From Pectinophora gossypiella (Eukaryota > Arthropoda > Insecta > Lepidoptera > Gelechiidae): 64,000 nt of DNA. Of this stretch, positions 54,431 through 64,000 are shown in pieces (the first letter of the stretch is position 1; each line of letters opens with the position of its first letter). Where the stretch lies: the NCBI RefSeq assembly GCF_024362695.1, contig NC_065404.1, positions 13,866,604 to 13,930,603 on the forward strand, in the 5' to 3' direction. Made by a program: the position numbers and the translations under genes. A model generated the notes under the pieces. It did no database searches, was not told where the DNA came from, and was given only the letters and a program-made list of their open reading frames with translations.

Positions 54431-56678
54431 GTGAGCAACACAGAATAGAACCATGAATCGATCTAATACCTACATATTTATATAAGAGTACTCACCCGCA
54501 AAATACTTTTTATATTATTTGTTTTAAAAAAGCCATTTTCTTTAATTTACGGTTGAACAACAAATTAAAATATGAAATACGAACAAAAGAAAAGACGCAT
54601 GGCCGCTATACGATTTAAAGAATTCGAAGGCGCATGCCCAAGAAACGAAACAGTTCGCGCGAAGGCCAGCCCCGGACAAAACTGTTATTTGCAACGATTT
54701 ATTAAATTAAACTTAAATAAATTACCGTTGTAATTGTAGCACGACACTGGCACGTGACAATTTACCCTCGGGTTGTGCTCCCATGGGGAAAGACCAGGGA
54801 CGGACCAGGATATGGATGGATGGATGACGGGGGGGTCAAAATGCGGTCTCGCTTCATCAGTAGCCGTAATAGACCAGCCTAGACCAGACATATCGAGCAC
54901 GGTGTGATAACGATGAATCAATAGAATCGGTCAATAAACCGCGGAGCCAATAGCGTTGGTTCATTTATGGCGTCTTATATGCTACTGGTAAGTACATTTA
55001 TTGTTTTTACATCAGAATGACAACACAACATAAACTCTCTTATAAAAACGTCGAGATAACCTGATAGAAAATGTTATTTGAGATGAATATGGTTTTAAAA
55101 TAGTATAATGTCGCGTTATTTCTCACGAATGAAATCCAATGCAAGTTTAAATCAGAAATATATTATCCCCATTTTCCTAAGCGATGCAGTAAAAGTTACA
55201 ATCGTACTAAACCTTACTCGAGTCTCAAATAAATCACGTACTCCATAAAATTTCGAAAGCACCAGCCTTCAACTTTAAACCAATAAAGTTCTCAGCAGCC
55301 AAATTTGGGAGTAACAACAGTATCTGCCGGCCGGGCGGCCCCTGTCGTGAGTCTCGATTCGCCCCTGGCGCTTGTAATGGGGGTAGCATTAAGTAAACCG
55401 TCATTACTTGGTCCCATTCGCGGCGGAATCATTTGAATGTCAGCTAAATTGCTTTAACAGTCCGCGAGTCGTAATAAGGTGTCCACGCACGGTGTAATTT
55501 CGTCTTGCATTCAATCACTCAGGCGCAATCGGCCTGGGATGTCGCAGAGAGTATGGCTGCGACAGAATGGACAGTGCTTTGAAGACTACAATATTGTGGA
55601 AAAAATCGACCGTCATTTAAAAGGTATCACGTTACGTCTATGCACAACTATAGGCAGTGTAGGTATATTATGTAATTTATTTCAGAGTTACAAGTAAAAG
55701 TGTGTCAGGATCGAAGCAAATGGAATTCTATAGTCTCTGCTTACCCCGGTGGGAATATATATGTGTAAAATATGTATGTGTATGTATGTACAAATCTTCC
55801 TATCTTTGAAGAATCTTAAATATAGGCAGGTAAGTACCTATTATTATTTGTCGCGGGCGGTATTATGTCTCAGGATATCTTGGATATGTGGATATTAAGG
55901 ATGTCTATTTTGGTTCCCTCGTATACGTACACTAATTCCACTATGCATAAGATTATTTTACTTTTTTATGTGTCTTTATTTTTCTTAGCTTTTTTGACGT
56001 GACTTATAGATTTGCAGCAAATGGCATTTATGGCAAATCTTTTAGTAGATCTTATACCAGGAATCTAATCTTCACGTTCCTAATCTTTGCATCGTCCAAG
56101 CGACTTTCATATCGGGTCCTCTGGTGTTGTGATAACTTTTAATAGAGGCCGCAATCATAAGCCTATTAATAAAGGTGCGGCAGAGGCGTCTTCTCGCTTT
56201 AATCAACATTTTCAATGAGATTATTAAAGCGCCCGCGCAACCAGCATGGCGGATGCCGCGCTATGTGATACCAACGCATAGATACAAGTTTTCCCTGTGA
56301 ATTCCCTTCATGAAATAAAATATTAGGACCTTCTCTTTGAAATATAAAGGTACATTTATATCTTAGCTTACGTAGTTTATCGGAGTGATTATTATTTTTA
56401 TATGCGCTTTCTATCTTGGATACAGTTTTACATATTTTTTTAATCATTAGGTTTTGCATACATACATAAACTCACGCCTATTTCCCACCGGGGTAAGCAG
56501 AGACTATGGAATTCCATTTGCTTCGATCCAGACACACTTCTGTTGCTTCCTCCACGTTCATCAATCGTTTCATAAACGCACGCCGGTTCAGAGTAGATCG
56601 TACTGATCGTAGATAGGTATTTCACGTGATGAAATAACCTGGACAAACATTAGGAATATACCTACATCTAGACCAAGT

Positions 56679-57024
56679 GCAACAAACAATCTCCGTGGTC
56701 TGGTGGTTAGAGCGTTAGGCTCACGATCTGGAGGTCCGGGTTCGATTCCCGATGGGGAAATTGTCGAAATCACTTTGTGAGACTGTCCTTTGTTTAGTAA
56801 AGACTTTTCAGGCTTGAATCACCTGATTGTCCGAAAAAGTAAGATGATTCCGTGCTTCGGAGGGCACGTTAAGCCGTTGGTCCCGGCTATTAGCCATAAA
56901 AAACACCTCCACCAACCCGCATTGGAGCAGCGTGGTGGAGTATGCTCCATACCCCCTCCAGTTGATTGAGGAGAGGCCTGTGCCCAGCAGTGGGACGTTT
57001 ATAGGCTGTTTATGTATGTATGTA
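56679..57024 (+). mobile_element. full-length tRNA-headed SINE, type 2
   Basis: The head TGGTCTGGTGGTTAGAGCG and B box GGTTCGATTCC (56739-56749) are followed by the CCGTGCTTCGGAGGGCACGT body, which resembles type 1. A different 3' part follows (CATTGGAGCAGCGTGGTGGA, GGCCTGTGCCCAGCAGTGGG), then a TATG tail. It is flanked by TAGACCAAGT at 56669-56678 and 57025-57034. Confidence 0.88.
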
Positions 57025-57379
57025 TAGACCAAGTATGCATATAAATTAAACAAAAAGTCCCAGTGAAGAATCCCCTACTACGCCCAATATTTCCTAATTT
57101 TCGTGTGTTCTCCTCAAGCTGGCAACCCCAGAGAGTTTATGCACGATGAGTTTTATGACGTGGCTATGTCCGACACGTCGGTGCGACGTTTACCTCAAAA
57201 TTGATGCGAGTTCCATGCTAATTGCAACCATCTTTAAATTGACAGGTTTCTTGAGCGGAGGGGCTAAATGGAGCTTTCGTTGATGTCTTTTGTATCGGAT
57301 GTGATGTGAGGAGAAATTCTGATTTCTTCGTTTTCTAAAGCGTATTTCTTTAAAGGGTTTTGTTTTTATAAGCACTTGC

Positions 57380-57790
57380 CCATGCTTAGAGAATGCAATC
57401 CCGACCCGGGATCGCAAATCGAGATCCCGCGGGATTGGAAATATCAATCCCGCGAGATGTCGAAACTTTAGACGATGAAAACTGCTTGTTTGTGATGGAA
57501 GAAAACACAAAAAACCTTTGTTCTTCAATATTACTCATCATCATCATCAGCCGTACGAACGCCCACTGCTGGGCATAGGCCTCCCCCAAGGAATAATATA
57601 AGTAACTAAAAAAATAACCAATATCCAATACTACTAACTAAATTATGATTAAATTTTCCTTGAAAATCAGCCTAATCAAAACAAAAAGTAAGTATAACTG
57701 AAGGATATTCGCCCAATCCCGTCAATCTCGAATGGGATCTCGTTATATTATGCTTCGGGATTGATCCCGTAAAAATTGACGAGTTCTCGC
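57380..57790. repeat. cluster of ATCCCG/CGGGAT words, possible hAT-like element
   Basis: At 57393-57462 and 57711-57790 the words CAATCCCG, CCCGGGATCG, GATCCCGCGGGATTGG and CGGGATTGATCCCG recur in both orientations. Iterated subterminal words of this kind are seen in some insect hAT elements. The ends are not resolved, so the class is uncertain. Confidence 0.35.
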
Positions 57791-58507
57791 GCGATCGAGA
57801 AGTACGCTCGTTCCAGCCTCAAAAGAACTGCGCGCAGACTCTGAATCAGACTTTTTCGATTTAATTTTCTCTTTGTGAGGTTATTTCCTTTTGATTTCTT
57901 TGCTGGTGGCCTTAAGGGATTGTGTCGTGTAGGTACGTTCTAACATGACAACCATTATGTGAGCAACTAGGTTTATTATCTGTCACCAATAACCATACGG
58001 TTCATCATATAAGATTTTTATTTTAGGAATTCGTATCAAATGATGATGAATTTAGTTGAATTGTAGCTCTGCAACCCCGCTAGGAACTACAGGCATGACT
58101 TATGTATTTAGTAGGTACTTAATTAATAAAGTAATTACAACAGCCTTTATGGCACGGGATTCAATACCGTCAAAACATTGTACCTACAGTATGGTGTATT
58201 AATCTAAGGCAGCGAGTGACGCGGCGGCGCGGGCGCAGCGCTGTGTCATGCGCGCGCAATCTGCCCCCTGCAAGCGCATGACGGCTCACTCGGAGTAGCA
58301 AGCTCCCGATGTTACATACAGAAAGACATCTAATTTATTACACAATTCTATTTGTAATTACAATTTTTATAAGATTATCATAAGGGTACCGCTTTCTAAA
58401 TACCAAAACAATCTCTACCGGGGAGGGTAGAACTGGGTCTGAAACAGTTCACACAAAAGAATACATTATTTCTGTATCTTCATAAAGGGTGTTGGGACCC
58501 TCGCTCA

Positions 58508-58729
58508 GCAACAACAGATGGCGTAAGTGCAGCGGTGATCGAAATTATTATTTTTGTCATAGATAAACTAAACTTAATGAGTTCTACACCTTGTTGCCAC
58601 TACTTGAAGGTCTCGAGAACCTACATTCCTCATTTAGCTTAGACAAAAATTACTCTTATTATTATCTATGAGAAAAATAATAATTTCGATCACCGAATGG
58701 CATGGCTACACTTACGCCAACTATTGTCG
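58508..58729. mobile_element. small TIR element (family H)
   Basis: Left GATGGCGTAAGTGCAGC then GGTGATCGAAATTATTATTT; the right arm is the complement (TAATTTCGATCACC, GGCTACACTTACGCCA). The total is about 220 bp with no ORF. It is a single copy in the window, so mobility is inferred only from structure. Confidence 0.65.
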
Positions 58730-58789
58730 CCCTTAACCTGAACCCATTGTGAACAGGCATTTGGGAAAATAGCTAAATATATAATAAAT

Positions 58790-58912
58790 AGAGTTTAGAG
58801 TTACTCTAAAGGAGTAGGTATCCAGATAATATGTAGAGCTATAACCAGATAATAATGTGAACCTTCTCCTGTAGAGTAACTCTAAACTCTAAAGGAGAAG
58901 GTATCCAGAGTC
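58790..58912. repeat. hairpin with flanking direct repeat
   Basis: AGAGTTTAGAGTTACTCTAA (58791 onward) pairs with GAGTAACTCTAAACTCT (58874 onward). GGAGTAGGTATCCAGA and GGAGAAGGTATCCAGA also form a direct repeat at either end. Confidence 0.75.
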
Positions 58913-59869
58913 AGAACATTATAAAATAAAAAGTAAATGTTATATATTTTAATAGAGAGCATTTTCCCAAAGGCTCTGCAACAAACCTTGAATGGATTTT
59001 TTCATACACTAGTTTAATTATTAAATAGTATTTTCTAGGATGTAAGAAAATACAGATGGATGTGTCCAGCTGATAATTTAAATGCATTTGTTTTCAGTTA
59101 AATACACTTACATCAATATATATATTATAAATTATAATGTTTCGACGGGTACTACGGAACCTATCTTATATTAGGCTTAACTCACACTTGCTTGGTTTTT
59201 ATCTTCGTAGGAACTTCCAATACAGTGGAACATCTATATCAAATATGATATTGTAAGATGACTTGATGACTGGGCCCCGGTTTTTTATTCAATTTGAGCC
59301 CACAAAGGTGTCATGTGGCTTCTCATCTGGATTTGCTTCTTGAACGGTTCTTGGTCTTGATGAAGTCATGTCTTTAGTCAGAGAATGAATTCTGGTGTAA
59401 GGTACCTTGTTTTATTCACGTTTGAATAAGTAAAGTGAAAGTAGTGTTGATTCGTGCAAACACCCATTTAACTCTCATTTAGTTTGACACTTCTAAAATT
59501 AGGTTTACTTTTGTCTTCCATTCGTCGTCAAGAAACAAGAAACATTTATTGTCGTAAGTGAAGGACAGCACTATTTTTAGAGATGTCAGACAAAAAATTA
59601 AGTTTCGCCTGCCAGAATCAGCGTCATTATAAAGATAAAGTAAGGAAGTAAATAATCATTTAAGTATTTACTTATTATAGGTGCACCTTAAACAGCTGTT
59701 TATAAACTGGGATAATAGACACAGGACCTAGTTATATCAACTGTAATACAGAGCGTATTTCCATACCGTACGGACCCTGTGTCGAAGTTTTTCTAGCAGC
59801 AACTTTTCCTCGGCTCTAAAGGTTGATTCGAGATGGTCAAGGTATCTAATTAGGTATTCATTCAGGATG

Positions 59870-59965
59870 TGAGAAGCAGCAGTAGTTTTAGTCGGATGAG
59901 ACGTTTGTTATGTAAACATTGACGATTGTAAGTGTTACTATGTTACTATTATATTTTGAATTTGA
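59870..59965 (+). mobile_element. LINE 3' tail (third family)
   Basis: GTGAGAAGCAGCAGTAGTTT, GATGAGACGTTTGTTATGTA and a TTTGAATTTGAATTGAATT tail. Shared with 28600-28715; weaker similarity continues upstream to about 59740. Confidence 0.7.
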
Positions 59966-60948
59966 ATTGAATTACACTACCGCATTGATTGTTAGGTAAA
60001 ATACATTATCTCCCTAGTGCTATTCTATATTTGACGGTATGCAACTAACCTGAAGGTCGGAATTGGTTGTGTGGAAATCAAAAAGTTAAATGCATTAATA
60101 AACTAAATGAGATAGTCTTAGGGAGGATTATGATGCTAAATGTGCTTCAGCAAATGTTAACAGAGGAGTACAAATCCTCCACGATGCAACAAAAATAGTG
60201 GCCATAGATGATGCAAATCTGAGTCACGTTAAAAAAGGGGCTCTGGAACCCCACGTTACGAGTACTCCATTGCGTTCGCGAGTCAAAGAAAAGTAAACGA
60301 AACGATTAAACAATTCCAAGAAATTTCGTTTTGAATTTCAATCAAAATCAAAGCTCGTGACATGCTGAAAGGCCCATTACGGAGGGACACGCCATCCGAC
60401 TGTAATTGCAGAAAACAACAGTAAAACCGCGAGACAATGCGATAACCCTACCCTTTACACACTACCACTCTAATTTGACCCTTTACCCTCTCCTTCCTTT
60501 TGGGCATCAAACACAAAATGTAAGAGGCTACAGAGGTCGACTTGAAGTGGTCCCGTTAATAGCTACGAACCGAGTTGGGAGGTCCGCCGGTCACTCAGCT
60601 AATTGAAAGTGTCAATCATTTTAACAACGCAAATGAATAGGGCACAGAGTTGCACGACCAATGTAAGTTGAGCTTTTACAACTTAGCTCTTAAGGAGATG
60701 TATCGATAAAAAAAACAGCTGCCATTGATTTCTACGTAGAAGCTGAAAGTAGCATAAAGTATACTGTGCAACGATTTTGACACACAAGTAAGGGTTATAA
60801 ATCACTGACCAATTAATAGCACAGTAGGAAATAATACGTAAGTACACTTAAATACACCCAAACAGTACATAAAGTTATTGATAGAGCGTACTCGAATATA
60901 AGGCTCTCACACACAAATTAAACTACTTCGTAATCGTTTGAGGTATAT
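59966..60948. other. repeat-poor non-coding DNA
   Basis: A C/A-rich unique stretch at 60360-60610 (GTAATTGCAG, CTACCACTCTAATTTGACCC) could be regulatory. No gene recognised. Confidence 0.4.
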
Positions 60949-61141
60949 GCGGTTATTATCATAATTAAAACACATAATACCGGGTTCTTACCGCGCTAAA
61001 ATTATGGATTTACTTATTCCATTCCAATTTCCTCAGTCATCCCGTGATCATGGCACCGGCAACAGTGTTGAAATATCGGGAGTCTCATAACCCTGATTTT
61101 AACGCGGTAAGAACCCGGTATTATGTATTGTGTTTTAATTA
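60949..61141. mobile_element. MITE family D, copy 2
   Basis: Same ends (AATTAAAACACATAATACCG, GGTTCTTACCGCG) and same centre (AATATCGGGAGTCTCATA) as 18925-19069, with a longer loop. Confidence 0.8.
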
Positions 61142-61751
61142 CTTCTTATCACTCACGATGAGCTTATCACACACCAAAGAAGAAACATCTAAGTACTTAC
61201 CACTCCCAGACGTTTGCGTTATAAAACTCCTTTCGTCTTTTCGAGAACCCTCAGCGCTCATTATTCAGAGCAGAGAATCTACAAAACACGTTTCTGTGCC
61301 AATAGGCAACATCCAAACCCCATGGTTTAAATATTGTGTCTAGACCTGGGCTTTAGGAGGTTAAAGCGAATTACTTGGGGTCGGCTTTATCCTGTCTACA
61401 ACTCTCCTTAACAAAAATGTGCTGAGTGTGAACCCCAACTGGTGGCCGCCGGAGTGACAGCCGCCTGAGGCTGCTCTCCGGATTAATGCCGTAAATACCG
61501 GACGGCTAATTGTCCGAACCGGAATATTTTCCGGTAAACTCATTAAACGTGTAACGTGTAACGCTTCAGGCAAGTGTAGAAATCTATAATGAATTGGTGT
61601 TTTTTGCTGTCGACATGAAAAAGGTGAGTCGAGCTCGTATTGGGGTGGGCCTCGGGTGGGCTGAGGTAAATGCTCCATGTTAGTAACAGGACATTTGTGA
61701 TTATCTTATCTCGTTTATCACAACGTCTGATGTCGTCTTCAGTAGATCATA

Positions 61752-62392
61752 TTTTTTGACGTGGCGTATAGCAGCTTATGGCATTAGGTACGGGCCAGGC
61801 ACCTCGGCCTGACGGGGTGCCTCCCTGAGGTGATCAGCAACGTTAAAGGACTGTTAGATTTCCTTGGGGAAGTAGGCTGGCTGGAGTAATCCAGCCGTTT
61901 CAGGTATCACGCAAAATAGGCGCTCAGACGTCGAGTTGCGGAAAACGGCCCGCGAACACCAATATCAAATGACATTTGGTAACTACTTGACCGGACAAAT
62001 GGGGTGGACTCTCACCCATAAGCTCCTAATTATTGATTAATTGTGTAGAGAGCAACAGTCTGTCCTATACATCAACCTATTACCATTTAGTATTTTATAC
62101 GAAAATTACAATAGGTATAAGGTATGTTATGAATAAATAAACCCCACCGACGTGGTCGACGACTTCTTTCAATCAGCGCTTATCGCTATCGACCCACTAG
62201 GGTCGATTAATTCTTTCAAATATTTTTCCTCTCGGACGACGCCCTGAGCCGAGGTCGCGCCCAACTGGGCACCCTCAGGCCTGTTGTCTTAAAACGTTGT
62301 ACCGGGTGAGTGCCTTCAGCGCTCCCCATTTGTCCGGCCAAGTAGTTAATGCCACCTGCGGCAAATCTACAATAAGTTACGTCAAAAAAAAA
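61752..62392. mobile_element. 641-bp element with TTTTTTGACGT termini (family I)
   Basis: It begins TTTTTTGACGTGGCG and ends with the inverted ACGTCAAAAAAAAA. The right arm carries CATTTGTCCGGCCAAGTAGT and GGCAAATCTACAATAAG, the complement of words repeated at 36962-37026, 50924-50985, 53098-53290, 53722-53850 and 55988-56045. The conserved CGACCCACTAGGGTCGATTA block is also shared with 53195-53230 and 53810-53840. No ORF; class unknown. Confidence 0.65.
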
Positions 62393-62705
62393 GTTGTTTT
62401 TTAAACTTACTGCTCATCATACATCACACTGTACTAATCAATATGATAAATCGCATGATCATAAAGAAATGAGGTAGATCGAAAACTATAAACAGATTCG
62501 AATTACGGAATAGATTTAATTTAAATTGTATAAAGCTATGTTATAAGGTCCATACGTCACTCAGCTGGTGGTAGGCTACCACCGAAAGCATTCTCGGGAG
62601 TTTGGACTGATTGAATTAGCCATATTCATCATCTAAATGGGGTTCTGACCCGAGGAATGGTTCTCGGGCTGACACGACACCGCGCAGCATCGCAGTTGGT
62701 GGTGA

Positions 62706-62830
62706 AGCCAGTCATGTCGTGGCTGACTTTGCTAACTGACGTATTTTTTTGCTAAAGTGTTTAAGTCTTATTGACAATCATATAATGTACAAATCAATTT
62801 CGCCAAAAGTTGCAGATACGTCAATTCGCG
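62706..62830 (+). repeat. dispersed repeat of unknown class, copy 2
   Basis: Matches 13155-13305 over about 120 bases with small gaps. Confidence 0.6.
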
Positions 62831-63240
62831 ACAACAGCGAAGATGTAATCCGCGCCTTACACACGAACAAGACCGCGCCGCGCGCAATAAAATAAATGAA
62901 ATAAAAATAAAATATAAAAAAATAAAGAGTAAATAATACGTGTACTTAGTTAAATTTATTGTTTATTGTAAAAGTCAGTTTTTAGTAATTTTGTGAGTAA
63001 ATGGTAGTGTAGTTGTTACGAATACGAATAACTTATAATAACCACAAAATATATTTCGCGAATATCGCATAATTAAAAAAAAATCTTACTATTTACTTAG
63101 AAACAACTATCTATGCCTGCTGGCTAGTACCTACAGCATTCTGTTACATTTATACATTAATATATAACACTAACTATTTAGTAGATGATACCTACTAGTT
63201 TTTTACAATGCATAAAATGGATACAATTTCATATTTAGAA

Positions 63241-63350
63241 TACGTCCCCGGGCCTCCATTAGCGGGTAACCGTAGGGGTGCGCGCGCGCAGCGGGGCGCA
63301 CCCGCGAGGATTGTTACGATTACAAATCGATTACGATTCGCAGGTGCAAA
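63241..63350. promoter_or_regulatory. GC-rich island with alternating CG run
   Basis: It contains GTGCGCGCGCGCAGCGGGGCGC followed by a direct repeat of the type ACGATTACAAATCGATTACGATT. CpG-dense words stand out from AT-rich flanks. No gene could be supported; an enhancer or promoter of a gene outside the window is possible. Confidence 0.2.
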
Positions 63351-64000
63351 TAATGATATTTTTAATCGATAAAAGTGAACAGGTGCCTTTTCGGAACTTT
63401 TTTCGTAGATTTGATGATGTAATTAAAAATATTATACAATGTCCGATTGGATTGTTTTTTGTTTAAATATTGTGTTTGATCTAATATAATCGTGTTTATT
63501 ATTCATTAAAATTATATTCAATTATTTACTTTATTTTAAGAATAATTATTATTTATTTTGTTATTTTAGCCGAAATCTATATAATCTGTCTAGCTATTGT
63601 CTGTGGGTTTGGGTAATGACGTTAGTATCATGAACATAATGGGGTATTCAGATCCCTTTTCCAGAGCTTCTACAAAGATCATAATGCGACTCACTTTGCT
63701 TGACAGCTCAACATTACCAGGAAGTGTCGTACAGCGAAAATGTATCTATCCGTTTATGATATCCAGACTAACCTACTACAGTATTCAACTCTCAAACCTC
63801 TAAAAAAAACAACCTACTTTCTACTCAATAACATTCCAATTAGCATATCTAGTTACACGCGGCGGCTGCGTCTGCGCATCCAAATATGAGGAGCGACATG
63901 AAATATGACTGGCCGATGATATATCGGAACAAATTATCTGGCGAAGCCGCCTCGGCTGTGTAAATGTAAATATACCGCCTGCCCCTGATTCAATAATAGT

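Larger units (their letters stand above)
53851..56678. other. mostly repeat-poor non-coding DNA
   Basis: It contains candidate islands at 54040-54300 and 55325-55520, the 54386 hairpin, and a pair of facing copies of a CACCGGGGTAAGCAGAGACT-type retro tail (55707-55795 plus, 56459-56550 minus). No coding exon could be supported. Confidence 0.45.

Noticed and set aside
57190..57528. 112-residue minus-strand ORF
   Set aside because: Overlaps the CGGGAT repeat cluster and shows no recognisable domain.
61361..61678. 105-residue minus-strand ORF in a GC-richer patch
   Set aside because: No family resemblance; could be non-coding regulatory sequence; insufficient support for an exon.

Overview
The window looks like a piece of a lepidopteran nuclear genome (moth or butterfly). 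It is AT-rich, gene-poor and packed with short interspersed repeats of several families: tRNA-headed SINEs, 5'-truncated non-LTR (LINE) tails, and small elements with terminal inverted repeats (MITEs). I recognise one protein-coding gene. It encodes an Aristaless-type paired-class homeodomain protein, and lepidopterans carry this locus in duplicate (al1/al2). Lepidoptera is an inference from repeat style and protein similarity; I cannot name a species or decide between the two paralogues.

Layout. 1-26.1 kb: no recognisable coding exon; MITEs, SINEs and LINE tails separated by AT-rich sequence that looks unique. At 23.6-23.7 kb there is a homeodomain-motif cluster with a perfect palindromic paired-class (P3) dimer site. 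26.2-35.4 kb, plus strand: four coding exons of aristaless (26220-26452, 28303-28348, 34369-34565, 35116-35437), joined in phase to give a 265-residue protein with an N-terminal basic stretch, a complete Q50 homeodomain and a C-terminal OAR motif. A strong splice acceptor just before the first recognised exon implies at least one more 5' exon, which I could not find. Intron 2 (6 kb) holds a 1.3-kb near-perfect foldback palindrome. 35.4-64 kb: a probable 3' UTR with a polyadenylation signal, then intergenic DNA with more repeat copies, a tandem duplication, several hairpins, a C22 tract and some GC-rich or homeodomain-motif-rich islands that could be regulatory.

At least eight insertions carry direct target-site duplications that I could read (3288-3439, 9481-9544, 10632-10929, 12577-12945, 17067-17170, 21621-21900, 26666-26958, 51612-51936, 52002-52336, 56679-57024). 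Several sit inside older elements, so the relative order of insertion can be reconstructed. No tRNA or rRNA gene, CRISPR array or intact transposase/reverse transcriptase gene was found. Most of the apparent ORFs are chance or repeat-derived.
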